From assembly GCA_963700185.1 (NCBI GenBank), contig CAVOWP010000001.1, forward strand, positions 1-64,000: DNA of 64,000 bases, in the 5' to 3' direction. The notes under the pieces were generated by a model. The model was given only the letters and a program-made list of their open reading frames with translations, did not search any database and was not told where the DNA came from. Origin of the DNA: AP-15 sp963700185. Its GTDB lineage: Bacteria > Pseudomonadota > Alphaproteobacteria > ATCC43930 > CGMCC-115725. Position numbers and translations under genes: made by a program. Each line of letters opens with the position of its first letter. Position 1 is the stretch's first letter. Below, piece after piece: positions 18,738 through 27,551 of the stretch.

Positions 18738-19801
18738 GCGGGGATTTGCCGAACCGAGCGCGGCAGGTGGCGGTCGAGCCAGCTAGCGATCGGATCAAGC
18801 GCCGGGTGGGCAAGCTCTTGCTCGAGCAGCCGCCAGAGCCGCGGCAGGTGGACGAGGTAGCGTGGCTTGCCGTCACGCTTCCACAATCGCGTGAAGATGC
18901 CGAGGATCTTGCAGTTGCGCTGAGCCGCGAGGATAGCGGCCGATCGCAGGAACGCCGCCCGGTCAAGCGCCGGAAAGGCAGCGAGATAGCGCTCGGTCAT
19001 CCGCCGGCGGAGGTCGGCCGGAACATCGCGTCGGGCATCGTCGAGGAGCGATACGAGGTCGTAGCTCGGCGGTCCGCACACCGCGTCCTGAAAATCGAGG
19101 AGCCCGCAACCCTGCACTCCACGGCGATCCCGCAACAGCATCAAATTGTCGACGTGATAGTCGCGCAGGACCAAAGTATCGCCGGGAAGCGCCGCCTGCG
19201 GCAGAACCGTTCGCCACAGATCGAGATACTCGTCGCGCCGGGCGTCGGATAACCGCTCTCTGAGAGCCGCTGGGGCATACCAATCGACCAGGAGCGCCGC
19301 CTCGGCGAGGAGCCGCTCTGCATCGTAGGGGGGCAAGTCCGGGCTCCCGCACGTCTCGACTGCCCGCTGAAGCTCGACCAGCGTGTCCACCGCCAGGGCA
19401 TAGAGGGCCGGCTCGTCGGCGCCGCGGTCGAGAAGACGCGTGTAGGTGTCGTCCCCGAAATCCTCGATCAGCAGAAAGCCGGCCGCGCGGTCTTCCGCGA
19501 ACACCTCGGGAGCGCTGAACCCGAGCCGGCGCAACAGCTGCGCGACGGCGATATAAGGGACGACATCCTCTTGCGGCGGCGGCGCATCCATCAGGACGGC
19601 GCGTCGGCCGTTGCTGCCGAGGCGGTAATAGCGCCGGAACGACGCATCGCCGGCGAGAGGCGCCGGCCTGGCACCTCCCCAACCGCACCCGTCGAGAAAG
19701 GCTGCCATTGCCAGCTTTCGCGCGGGGTCGCTGGGAGCTGCCATTGGGCTGAGCGATGGAAGAGGTTCGCCAGCAGAGTCGGGCTGGCGCAGATCACGCA
19801 T
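18734..19801 (-). CDS. amgK: AmgK-type N-acetylmuramate/N-acetylglucosamine kinase
   Basis: A phosphotransferase of the aminoglycoside-kinase fold. It has a Gly-rich ATP site region (LAGDASFRRYYRL), the Brenner-type catalytic loop LVLRDYHVDNLMLL, and the metal-binding GLLDFQDAVCGPPSYDLVSLL. With murU directly downstream and tsaE upstream, it fits AmgK, which phosphorylates MurNAc and GlcNAc at the anomeric position for cell-wall recycling and so bypasses the fosfomycin-sensitive route. The chosen ATG at 19801 overlaps tsaE by 8 nt. A second ATG at 19744 (MAAPSDPARK) is also possible. Confidence 0.87.
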   Translation of the reverse strand: MRDLRQPDSAGEPLPSLSPMAAPSDPARKLAMAAFLDGCGWGGARPAPLAGDASFRRYYRLGSNGRRAVLMDAPPPQEDVVPYIAVAQLLRRLGFSAPEVFAEDRAAGFLLIEDFGDDTYTRLLDRGADEPALYALAVDTLVELQRAVETCGSPDLPPYDAERLLAEAALLVDWYAPAALRERLSDARRDEYLDLWRTVLPQAALPGDTLVLRDYHVDNLMLLRDRRGVQGCGLLDFQDAVCGPPSYDLVSLLDDARRDVPADLRRRMTERYLAAFPALDRAAFLRSAAILAAQRNCKILGIFTRLWKRDGKPRYLVHLPRLWRLLEQELAHPALDPIASWLDRHLPRSVRQIPA

Positions 19802-20255
19802 CGGCTACAATCATCGCCAGCCGCGCTTGCCACCCTTTGCCCGGATCCATCGCAATACGTCGCGCGCCGGGCCCATCGCCGAATGTGAAGCTGAGTTCGA
19901 GCCGGCGGTCGGGCAGCAGCAATCCCAGCCGCTCGGGCCACTCGATCAGCGAGATGCCTGCGACGAACGCATCCTCGATGCCCAGCTCCCATGCCTCCTC
20001 GGGGGCGCGGATACGATACAGATCGAAATGCCAGATCACCGCCGGGCCTCTATCGTAGACCTGGACGAGCGTAAAGGTTGGGCTCGGGACCTCGTCCTGG
20101 TTGCCGGACGCCCGGATAAAGGCACGCGCAAAGGCGGTTTTCCCGCTGCCGAGGTCGCCTTTCAGCGCAATGATGTCGGCCGAGCCGGCTACCGCGGCGA
20201 TGCGGGCCGCGAGCGCGGCGGTGGCAGCTTCGTCCGGCAGATCGACAACAATCAT
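19794..20255 (-). CDS. tsaE: tRNA threonylcarbamoyladenosine biosynthesis ATPase TsaE
   Basis: TsaE is the small ATPase that works with TsaB and TsaD to place the t6A modification on ANN-decoding tRNAs. The 153-residue product has the P-loop LKGDLGSGKTAFARAFI, the VPSPTFTLVQVYD strand and the WHFDLYRI motif typical of the family. It lies between the PAS histidine kinase and amgK on the same strand, a conserved alphaproteobacterial order. Its start is 112 nt from the kinase stop. Confidence 0.95.
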   Translation of the reverse strand: MIVVDLPDEAATAALAARIAAVAGSADIIALKGDLGSGKTAFARAFIRASGNQDEVPSPTFTLVQVYDRGPAVIWHFDLYRIRAPEEAWELGIEDAFVAGISLIEWPERLGLLLPDRRLELSFTFGDGPGARRIAMDPGKGWQARLAMIVADA

Positions 20256-20367
20256 CGCCTAGGCGTTGTATAACCCGGCATCGGCTAGGCGCAATATGTG
20301 CGGCGTCGGTGTCTGTTCGCGGGGCTGATCGGCGGTCGTCGAGATCGGCTTCACCCGGATTGCACCG

Positions 20368-22623
20368 CTATCGCACGAATCGGGTCAAGTCGCCGTCTAT
20401 GCCGCCGCCCGGCTCTCGATTTTGGCCGAAGGCAGCATACCGGCAAATCCCCGTAAGGCCGTGGGGCAGCCGGCAGGTGACGGTGGTTCCCCGGCCGGCG
20501 GCCGAAACGATCGTGACAGCTCCGCCATGCAGATCGATCAGGCTCTTTACCAGCGACAGGCCGAGCCCCGCACCCGATCGGGGCGTGCCGCGTTCGAATT
20601 TTTCGAACATCCGGACTTGATCGGACGGCGGAATCCCGATCCCGCTATCGGCAACGGTCAGCAGCAACTCACTCTCGCGGCGTTCGGCCTCAAGGCGTAT
20701 CGCGCCGCCCGGAGGGGTAAACTTGATCGCATTGGAAATCAGGTTGAAAAGCGCCTGCTTGAGCCGGCGTTCGTCCGCCGCAATCGCACCGATGTCGGGC
20801 GGACAAGAGAGCTCGATTTCGAGCCCTCGGCTTTTGGCACGTCCCCGCGTCAGCGCCAGCACCGTCTTCAGCATCTCGAAGATGTCGACCCGGCCGGTCT
20901 CCAGAACCATGTAACCCGCCTCGATCGTGGCGAGGTCGCTGATATCCTCGATGAGCCCCAACAGCTGTTGCGAGCTCTGGAGGATGCCGCGGCTGTAGTC
21001 GAGCTGCCGCGGGTTCAAGTCGCCGAAATACTGGTTAGTCAAGATGTCGGCAAAGCCGATGACCGCATTCAACGGCGTCCGCAGCTCGTGGGAGACGTTG
21101 GCAACAAACTCGCTTTTCAGGCGCCCCGCGGTTTCGAGCGCCTCGTTGCGCTCGCGCAGGACGCGCTCATACCTCGCCGTATCGGTCACGTCGAGATAGG
21201 TCACCAACACATTGCCGTCCGGCAGCGGCACCGTCGCCTCCTGCAGCATCGACCCGTCGGTCCGGTAGACCGGGCCGCTCGCCGGGGCCTGGGCAGTGAT
21301 TTTTGAAATAGTTCTCTGCTTCTTCGTATCCCAATCGCCCGAATGATCGAGCAGCGCGCGGGTCTTCTCAAGGATTTCGCCGATGTGCGGTTCGCCCGCG
21401 ACATCGTCTTCCGACAATTCCCAAAGCGCCAAATAGGCAGGATTATGGAGCTTCAACCGGCCGTCGCTGCCGTAGACTGCAATGCCCTCGAAGAGGTGGT
21501 CGAGAGTGGCGCGGCGCACCTTCGTCAAGGTGTTGCAGGAGCGTTCGAGCGCCAGGCGATCGCTGACGTCCTCGTAAACAAAGGTGAGGCCGCCGAATGG
21601 ATGCGAGGAGATGGAGAGCAGCAATGTGCGGCCATCAGGCAAATGCAGCAGATCTTTCTGCGGCCGGATGACAGAGGTGAACAACCCTAGCTGCTCCGAC
21701 TTGAATGCCCGGAAATCTGCGGCCTCGGGGAGACGACGGACCTCCCGCAGCCGCTCCAGAACTTCCTCGAAGGAAGGTTGAGAGGCGAGCCAGTCTTCTG
21801 CGATGCCCCACATCGAGGCAAACGCGGCGTTAAAAAATTTGAGCCGCTTGTCGGGGCCGTAGATGGCGACCGAGGCGCGGATGGTCTCGAGTACCTCGGC
21901 ATGCGCGTTGATGTGGCGCCACAACTCCGCCTCAGCGGCCTCGCGATCGGTGCGATCACAGGCGAAACCAATTGTACCTCCTGTCGAGCACGGCGCCTCG
22001 CCGATCTCGACCAGCCGACGCGACCCGCCGATAACGACGTGCCGGCATTCGCCGGGGCGGGCGCCGGAAGCCAATTCCCGGCCTTCCGCAACAACTAGCT
22101 CGGCGGTCGTATCGAGGGCGCTCGCATAGGCCCGGTTGCAATCGACGAGGATGCGGTCGGGACCGCGCCGCCACACCGGCAGCGGAATGGCGTCGAGCAT
22201 CTGGCGCAAATCGGCGACTTCTTGGCGTGCCCTTTGGACCGTCACCGCAGCCGAAGCATCGAGAAGCCACAGCACGGCGTCGCCGCTCGCCGTGCGCCGC
22301 CCTTCGACGGTATAGGCGGTCCCGCCGCGGGTAACGAAAGTGGCCGAGAGAGCGGCTCCGCCGGATAGCAGCGTCTGCCGCGCGCTCTCCAGCCGCTCGG
22401 CATCAGCGGGCAGCAACCTTGCGAGAAACTGGCGATAGCCGGACGCTTGGTCATGTGCATCAGCGTTCGTCCGACCGGGGCGCCAACGGAACCATTCGAG
22501 CGGGACGGTTTCGAGTACCGCGGATCTCGCTCGCTCTTCGTAGAGCTCGGACCGGGCTCGCAACAGAGCAGCAACCGAAGCCAATGTGACGAGCAGGCAC
22601 AATGCTGCAGCCGATTCGAGCAC
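20368..22623 (-). CDS. PAS-containing membrane histidine kinase, DivL-like by position
   Basis: One N-terminal TM helix (AALCLLVTLASVAALL) is followed by several PAS-like segments (VRRATLDHLFEGIAVYGSDG is one). The HisKA domain has H512 in ANVSHELRTPLNAVIGF, and the HATPase has NLISNAIKFTPPGG, DSGIGIP and GAGLGLSLVKSL. Between ahcY and tsaE this is the locus where alphaproteobacteria commonly keep a DivL-type cell-cycle kinase. Caulobacter DivL has Tyr instead of the phosphoacceptor His; here His is present, so the protein could be an active kinase. I prefer GTG 22623 (AAGGG 9 nt upstream) over the open frame to TTG 22716. The last ~30 residues form an unstructured tail. Confidence 0.82.
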   Translation of the reverse strand: MLESAAALCLLVTLASVAALLRARSELYEERARSAVLETVPLEWFRWRPGRTNADAHDQASGYRQFLARLLPADAERLESARQTLLSGGAALSATFVTRGGTAYTVEGRRTASGDAVLWLLDASAAVTVQRARQEVADLRQMLDAIPLPVWRRGPDRILVDCNRAYASALDTTAELVVAEGRELASGARPGECRHVVIGGSRRLVEIGEAPCSTGGTIGFACDRTDREAAEAELWRHINAHAEVLETIRASVAIYGPDKRLKFFNAAFASMWGIAEDWLASQPSFEEVLERLREVRRLPEAADFRAFKSEQLGLFTSVIRPQKDLLHLPDGRTLLLSISSHPFGGLTFVYEDVSDRLALERSCNTLTKVRRATLDHLFEGIAVYGSDGRLKLHNPAYLALWELSEDDVAGEPHIGEILEKTRALLDHSGDWDTKKQRTISKITAQAPASGPVYRTDGSMLQEATVPLPDGNVLVTYLDVTDTARYERVLRERNEALETAGRLKSEFVANVSHELRTPLNAVIGFADILTNQYFGDLNPRQLDYSRGILQSSQQLLGLIEDISDLATIEAGYMVLETGRVDIFEMLKTVLALTRGRAKSRGLEIELSCPPDIGAIAADERRLKQALFNLISNAIKFTPPGGAIRLEAERRESELLLTVADSGIGIPPSDQVRMFEKFERGTPRSGAGLGLSLVKSLIDLHGGAVTIVSAAGRGTTVTCRLPHGLTGICRYAAFGQNREPGGGIDGDLTRFVR

Positions 22624-22753
22624 AACCACTCGCCCTTGCTGTGATCCTAGATGTATCGAGGATCTATCGATCTTCCATACAGCATCAGAATAGGGGTAAA
22701 ATTTACCCAATAGCAAGAGCTATCTCGCCGTAAATGTAGTTAAAGTTGCGGGG

Positions 22754-24064
22754 CTAGTAGCGGTAATGGTCCGGTTTGAAGGGCCCGGCGCGCTCGACGC
22801 CGATATAGCCGGCCTGGGCCGGGCTGAGCGCCGTCAGTTTCGCCCCGAGCTTGTCGAGATGCAGCGCGGCGACCTTCTCGTCCAGATTCTTCGGCAGCAC
22901 GTAGACCTTGTTGTCGTATTTGCCGTGATTGGTCCACAACTCGATTTGCGCGAGCACCTGGTTGGTGAACGAGGCGCTCATAACGAAGCTCGGATGGCCA
23001 GTCGCACAACCGAGATTGACCAACCGCCCCTTGGCCAGGACGATCAGGCGCTTGCCGTCGGGAAAGACAACCTCGTCGACTTGCGGCTTCACCTCTTCCC
23101 ACGGGTAGTTGCGCAGCGCATCGATCTGAATCTCGCTGTCGAAATGGCCGATATTGCAAACGATGGCGCGGTCTTTCATCTGCCGCATGTGATCGATCGT
23201 GATGACGTCGATGTTGCCGGTCGCGGTGACGAAGATGTCGCCTTGCGAGGCCATCTCGTCCATCGTCGCTACCTGATATCCCTCCATCGCCGCCTGCAAT
23301 GCGCAGATCGGATCGATCTCGGTCACCATGACCCGCGCGCCCTGGCTGCGCAGGCTCGCTGCAGAGCCTTTGCCGACATTGCCAAAGCCGCAGACCACGG
23401 CGACCTTGCCGGCGACCATCACGTCGGTAGCGCGCTTGATCCCGTCGACCAGGCTCTCGCGACAGCCATAAAGGTTGTCGAACTTCGACTTGGTGACGCT
23501 GTCATTGACGTTGATCGCGGGCGCTTTGAGAGAACCCTCCCGCACCATCTCGTAGAGCCGGTTCACGCCGGTCGTGGTCTCTTCCGAGATCCCGCGAATA
23601 TGGTTCAGCAGCTCGGGGTATCTGTCGTGGAGAACTTTGGTCGCGTCGCCGCCGTCATCGAGCACCATGTTGGGTGTCCAGCCCCCAAATGGACCCTCGG
23701 CTGGACCGCGCAAGGTCTGCTCGATGCACCACTCGTATTCTTCCTCGGTCTCGCCCTTCCAGGCAAAGACCGGAATCCCTCGGGCGGCCATCGCCGCTGC
23801 GGCATGATCCTGGGTCGAGAAGATGTTGCACGAGCTCCAGCGAACTGTAGCGCCGAGCTCGAAGAGCGTCTCGATCAACACCGCGGTCTGGATCGTCATG
23901 TGAAGACAGCCCACTATGCGTGCCCCCGCGAGCGGTTTCGCGGCGCCGAATTCATCGCGCAACGCCATCAGCCCGGGCATTTCGGTCTCGGCGATCGCGA
24001 TCTCGCGCCGCCCCCAGTCGGCGAGTGACATGTCGGCAACCTTAAAGTCGGTGGATATGGGCAT
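22754..24064 (-). CDS. ahcY: Adenosylhomocysteinase
   Basis: AhcY splits S-adenosylhomocysteine into adenosine and homocysteine, which relieves product inhibition of methyltransferases. The NAD-binding motif is VAVVCGFGNVGKGSAASL, the substrate domain has CLHMTIQTAVLIETLFELGA and WSSCNIFSTQDHAAAA, and the C-terminus ends KPDHYRY as usual. ATG 24064 (MPISTDFKVADM) has AGGAGAG upstream and gives 436 residues; the longer open frame is not needed. A perfect inverted repeat lies 37-56 nt upstream (24101-24120), a likely operator. The window also encodes two FkbM methyltransferases, possible sources of SAH. Confidence 0.97.
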   Translation of the reverse strand: MPISTDFKVADMSLADWGRREIAIAETEMPGLMALRDEFGAAKPLAGARIVGCLHMTIQTAVLIETLFELGATVRWSSCNIFSTQDHAAAAMAARGIPVFAWKGETEEEYEWCIEQTLRGPAEGPFGGWTPNMVLDDGGDATKVLHDRYPELLNHIRGISEETTTGVNRLYEMVREGSLKAPAINVNDSVTKSKFDNLYGCRESLVDGIKRATDVMVAGKVAVVCGFGNVGKGSAASLRSQGARVMVTEIDPICALQAAMEGYQVATMDEMASQGDIFVTATGNIDVITIDHMRQMKDRAIVCNIGHFDSEIQIDALRNYPWEEVKPQVDEVVFPDGKRLIVLAKGRLVNLGCATGHPSFVMSASFTNQVLAQIELWTNHGKYDNKVYVLPKNLDEKVAALHLDKLGAKLTALSPAQAGYIGVERAGPFKPDHYRY

Positions 24065-24100
24065 CCGTGGCTCTCCTCGATCAGAACGCATCAAGTCCAG

Positions 24101-24120
24101 AAAGATATACACATATCTTT
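24101..24120. promoter_or_regulatory. Perfect inverted repeat upstream of ahcY, candidate operator
   Basis: AAAGATAT-ACAC-ATATCTTT is a perfect 8-bp inverted repeat with a 4-nt spacer, AT-rich in very GC-rich surroundings. It lies 36 nt upstream of the ahcY ATG, where an operator overlapping the promoter would be. In several proteobacteria ahcY is controlled by SahR, an ArsR-family repressor that responds to SAH and binds palindromes. The match to SahR here is inference from position and symmetry. Confidence 0.5.
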
Positions 24121-24490
24121 ATATCGTCAATCGATCGGATTGGCTCCCGGCAGGCGACTTCGGGAGCGATCGCGAGGGCTTTGTGTTCTACCGGCATAAA
24201 CAGCGACCGAGATCGCTCGACCGATGTGAACGTCTGGAGGACAGGATGCAGCGTTTCCAGCATCTGGGCGGCATGGCCGCGATCGCACTGACCGCGTTGG
24301 GATTGTCGGCGTGTATCCCCCGCCCTCGGGCACGGTTGCCGTCGCCCCGCCTGAAGTGCCAACAGCACTAACGCCACAGCCGCCGCCCTATTATGTGCCG
24401 CCGGCGGCCACAACGACGCCGCCCTACTCGCCCACCGGCGCGGCGCAGTCATATGGGCCGACGACGTTGCCGGGCGTCGCGCCGAGCAAC

Positions 24491-24510
24491 GAGGGTGTAA
24501 TCCAATCCCG
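24491..24510 (+). repeat. Left terminal inverted repeat of the IS
   Basis: The 20-bp end pairs with 26047-26066 with a single T/C mismatch at position 11. It is preceded by CAAC, the target duplication. Confidence 0.85.
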
Positions 24511-24571
24511 AAGATTTGGGGTCATCGCTAGGGTTTGTCTCACTTCTGTGGTATAAGCCTATTAGTGGGGT

Positions 24572-25909
24572 ATGGGGGGTGGGATGGGCGAGGGTGTGCG
24601 GGTGATCGGTCCGGACCGCGCTCAGCTGCGCTGGGAGATGGTCGACTTGGACAGCCAATTGCCGGACGACCACCGGGCGCGGCTGGTTTGGGCGTTTGTC
24701 GAAGGTCTGGATCCGAGCGAATTTTACGACCGGATCAAGGCACGTGACGCGGTTGCCGGACGACCGGCAACCGATCCGCGCGTGGTATTGGCGGTGTGGC
24801 TTTATGCGACATTGGAGGGGATCGGTTCGGCGCGGGCGATCGACCGCCTGTGCCAGCAGCACGCGGCCTATCGCTGGCTGTGCGGTGGCGCCCCGATCAA
24901 TCACGATCTGCTGGCGGGGTTTCGACGCGAGAATGCGGCGTTGTTGGATCGCCTGCTGACCCAGAGCGTGACCGGACTGATCGCCGAGAAGCTGGTCACC
25001 CTGGAGGAGATGGCAATCGACGGGACCAAGGCGCGCGCCTGGGCGGGCCGGGGTTCGATGTGCAAGCGCAAACGGCTGGAGAGTATCGAGCAAGCGGTGG
25101 CCGAACGGGTGGCGGCGCTGAAGCGCGAACTCGATACCGATGCCGCGGAGCCGGAGCGGCGGCGCAAGAGGCGAGCCTTGCAGGCGGCGCAGGAGCGGGC
25201 CCAGCGGGTCGAGCGGGCACGGCAGAAACTGGCGGAGTTGGAGCAGGAGAAGGCGGCGCGGGCCAAGACGCACGCCAAAGAGGAAGCCGAGAAAGGCGAA
25301 CCCAAAGTCTCGGTCAGCGACCCTGAGGCCCGCTCGATGCGGCTGGCCGACGGTGCGATAGCGCCGGCCTGGAACGTGCAAGTGGCGACCGCCAACGGCT
25401 TTGTCATGACGATCGATCCGACGGATCGACGCAAGGACAGCGGATTGGCACCGGGATTGGTGGCGAAAATTGCCGAGCGCTGCGGTCGGGTGCCGCAACG
25501 CCTGCTGGCCGATACCACGGCGATGACCCAGGAGGACATCATCACACTGGCGGAGCGCTATCCCGATCTGACGGTCTATAGCCCGCCAGCGCCGGAGCGC
25601 TCGGATGTCACCGCCGAGACGCTGCGCAAGCGGCGCTGGAAACATCGCCACGAGCCGCCGGCGGTCACGGCGTGGCGAGAGCGAATGGCAAGCGAGGAAG
25701 GCCAAGAAGTCTACCGCCGGCGCAAGCTGACCGAACGGGCGCACGGCATTATCAAAAATCGCGGAATGACTCGGTTTCTCGTGCACGGGCGCGACAAAGT
25801 CCGCGCGGTCTGTCTGTTGCAGGCACTGGCACTCAATCTGTCCTGGGCCGAGACGCTGCGCCGCCGTATTGCCGCGGCAGCAGCAATGGCGACACCGGCG
25901 ACCGCATGA
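24572..25909 (+). CDS. IS1182-like DDE transposase
   Basis: A 445-residue transposase. The N-terminal part (LPDDHRARLVWAFVEGLDPSEF) matches the InsH/DUF772-type N-terminal domain, then DPRVVLAVWLYATLEGIGSARAID. The catalytic triad is likely D150 in EMAIDGTKARAWAG, the Asp of LLADTTAMTQEDI, and the Glu of KLTERAHGIIKNRGM. A charged, coiled-coil-like insert (about residues 165-235, rich in Arg, Glu and Ala) separates the first two acidic residues. The frame is intact with no stop. An internal ATG at 24584 is an alternative start. The gene fills the element between its terminal repeats. Confidence 0.9.
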   Translation: MGGGMGEGVRVIGPDRAQLRWEMVDLDSQLPDDHRARLVWAFVEGLDPSEFYDRIKARDAVAGRPATDPRVVLAVWLYATLEGIGSARAIDRLCQQHAAYRWLCGGAPINHDLLAGFRRENAALLDRLLTQSVTGLIAEKLVTLEEMAIDGTKARAWAGRGSMCKRKRLESIEQAVAERVAALKRELDTDAAEPERRRKRRALQAAQERAQRVERARQKLAELEQEKAARAKTHAKEEAEKGEPKVSVSDPEARSMRLADGAIAPAWNVQVATANGFVMTIDPTDRRKDSGLAPGLVAKIAERCGRVPQRLLADTTAMTQEDIITLAERYPDLTVYSPPAPERSDVTAETLRKRRWKHRHEPPAVTAWRERMASEEGQEVYRRRKLTERAHGIIKNRGMTRFLVHGRDKVRAVCLLQALALNLSWAETLRRRIAAAAAMATPATA

Positions 25910-26046
25910 CCGCAGCCGGACGCCTCAGGAGGACCACCCTTCGCGATGAAATCCATGGCGTCACCGCCCAGTCCGACGAGCAATATCTCAGATCGTATGC
26001 ATCTCCAGGTTGAGCGTCCCGCGAACGAACACGTGCGGCAGAAAAG

Positions 26047-26066
26047 CGGGATTGGGTTACACCCTC
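26047..26066 (-). repeat. Right terminal inverted repeat of the IS
   Basis: The reverse complement of 24491-24510 with one mismatch. It is followed by an unpaired A and then CAAC, the second copy of the target duplication. Confidence 0.85.
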
Positions 26067-26516
26067 ACAACGCCGGTACGACTTTTGTCAGTGCCGCGCC
26101 GTTCGCCCCGCCGCCGCGCGTGGAGACCCCGCCCCCGCCGCCTTCGCCGCTGGGATTTTGGCAGCCGGGCCACTGGAGCTGGAGCGGCGGACAGTATGTC
26201 TGGATGGCCGGGCAATATGTGCAGCGGCCCACGCCAACCGCGAACTGGGCCCCGGGCTACTGGCAGCAAGGGCCGAACGGCTGGGTCTGGACCGAAGGCC
26301 GCTGGGCGTAGGGAAGCAGCGCACCCTTCTCTTACCTCGCCGCGCGGGCGTCAAGTTACATGTTAAACCGCGCCTTGACGGGATCGAGCGGGAGTCGTAC
26401 GCGATCGGCGGGCCGGGTGCATCTGGGGATGGACCGGGGCCCGCGCCTGCGCTAACCATTACGGCGTCGAACGGCCGCGATCGGGCGGTCTGGCTGCAAG
26501 GCGAAGGGAAGCGACG

Positions 26517-27263
26517 ATGGCCTATGAAGGCATGATTGCGGAGAGAATTGCGCTCAACGGCGATAAGAACGAGCCGATCTCGGCCTATGTTGCACGGCCG
26601 TTGGGTCCGGGCCCGTTCCCGGGCATGGTGCTCCTGCATCACGCGCCCGGCTGGGACGAGTGGTACCGCGAGGCGACCCGTAAGTTCGCTCATCACGGCT
26701 ATGCAACGATCAGCCACAACCTCTATCACCGCGCCGGTGAAGGCAAAGCGGACGATGTCGCCGCCAAGGTGCGCGCAGAGGGCGGCGTTCCCGATGCGCA
26801 GGTCATCGGCGACACCGAAGGCGCGGTCCAATGGCTGCGCGCGCAGCCCTGGCTCAATGGCAAGGTCGGGGTATTCGGCACCTGCTCGGGCGGGCGGCAA
26901 ACTTTTCTGTATGCCTGCCATACCAAAAACATCGACGCAGCCTGCGAGCTGTGGGGCGGTCGGGTGGTGATGAGCAAGGAGGAGCTGAACCCAAAGCAGC
27001 CGACCGCGCCGATCGAATTCACCAAGAACCTCTCCTGCCCTCTGCTCGGCCTTTTCGGCAATGAGGATCGCTCGCCGACCCCGGAGCAGGTCGACCAGCA
27101 CGAGGCCGAGCTCAAGAAGCACGGCAAGCAGTACGAGTTTCACCGCTACGACGGCGCCGGGCACGGCTTCTTCTACTACGACCGGCCGATGTACCGCATC
27201 GAGCAGGCATTGGACGGCTGGCAAAAGGTGTTCGGGTTTTTGCGCAAGCACCTCGCCGCGTAA
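26517..27263 (+). CDS. Dienelactone hydrolase family protein
   Basis: A 248-residue alpha/beta hydrolase with the dienelactone hydrolase arrangement: nucleophile C123 in GVFGTCSGGRQTF, D184 in LFGNEDRSPTP and H216 in GAGHGFFYYD. The positions match the classical Cys/Asp/His triad. The N-terminus has the ISAYVARPLGPGPFPGMVLLH pattern common to this family. No signal peptide is seen, so it is cytosolic. Substrates of this broad family include dienelactones from aromatic catabolism and other small esters, and cannot be specified here. A DUF6295 gene follows 8 nt downstream, so the two form an operon. Confidence 0.9.
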   Translation: MAYEGMIAERIALNGDKNEPISAYVARPLGPGPFPGMVLLHHAPGWDEWYREATRKFAHHGYATISHNLYHRAGEGKADDVAAKVRAEGGVPDAQVIGDTEGAVQWLRAQPWLNGKVGVFGTCSGGRQTFLYACHTKNIDAACELWGGRVVMSKEELNPKQPTAPIEFTKNLSCPLLGLFGNEDRSPTPEQVDQHEAELKKHGKQYEFHRYDGAGHGFFYYDRPMYRIEQALDGWQKVFGFLRKHLAA

Positions 27264-27271
27264 CGCCCGGC

Positions 27272-27550
27272 ATGTGCACCTCGATCGTCGAGGTCGTCGG
27301 TGCCGACGGCGCCGGCAAGGGCGATGACGGGTGGTTCGATCTGACCCATTCGGTGGTCTCCTACGACCACCCGCACCACGCTCTCCTGGAAGAGGCCATC
27401 ACGATCGATTTCGTGAACGCAGCGCTCGGGCCTGGCGCGCGGGTCGCCGTCGAGCTCACCCTTCAGTCGGCCAAGCAGCTCAGCGCCGCGCTTGCCAGGG
27501 CAATCGAGGCCGCGGAGATCGAGGAAAGTGCGCGTTTGCGACCGCGCTGA
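27272..27550 (+). CDS. DUF6295 family protein
   Basis: A 92-residue protein starting MCTSIVEVVGADGAGKGDDGW and containing VSYDHPHHALLEEAITIDFVN and GPGARVAVELTLQSAKQLSAAL. This layout fits DUF6295, a small family of unknown function that I recall next to dienelactone-hydrolase-like genes. The start is ATG, 8 nt after the hydrolase stop. Three clustered His (DHPHHA) could bind a ligand or metal, but that is speculation. It converges with the MBL hydrolase gene. Confidence 0.75.
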   Translation: MCTSIVEVVGADGAGKGDDGWFDLTHSVVSYDHPHHALLEEAITIDFVNAALGPGARVAVELTLQSAKQLSAALARAIEAAEIEESARLRPR

Positions 27551-27551
27551 T

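Larger units (their letters stand above)
24491..26067 (+). mobile_element. IS1182-family-like insertion sequence
   Basis: A 1,577-bp element with 20-bp terminal inverted repeats and one transposase gene. The left end is GAGGGTGTAATCCAATCCCG (24491-24510). The reverse complement of the right end (26047-26066) is identical except for one base. CAAC occurs directly outside both ends (24487-24490 and 26068-26071), a 3-4 nt target duplication; one unpaired A at 26067 makes the exact border uncertain by a base. The element sits inside a lipoprotein gene. It appears complete and could still be mobile. Confidence 0.85.
24246..26311 (+). pseudogene. Lipoprotein with YxWQxGxW-type repeats, split by an IS and frameshifted
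   Basis: ATG 24246, after GGAGGACAG, opens a signal peptide ending LTALGLSAC (lipobox). One base later than the Cys codon the frame must shift by -1 to enter a Pro-rich stretch (PPPSGTVAVAPPEV, PQPPPYYVPPAATTTPP) that stays open to the insertion point at 24490. Downstream of the element the same protein continues from 26072 (AGTTFVSAAPFAPPP) into GFWQPGHWSWSGGQYVWMAG and GYWQQGPNGWVWTEGRW, then stops at 26311. Removing the IS and one copy of the CAAC duplication joins PSN to AGTTF in frame. The gene is therefore damaged twice. The WxxGxW-repeat proteins are secreted or surface-associated. Confidence 0.72.

Noticed and set aside
24065..24245. A SAH or SAM riboswitch upstream of ahcY.
   Set aside because: I could not draw the conserved core of a SAH or SAM-II element; the clear feature is the short DNA palindrome at 24101-24120.
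24449..25786. A 445-codon open frame on the minus strand inside the IS.
   Set aside because: It runs opposite to the transposase, has biased Arg/Gln/Leu composition and no domain pattern.
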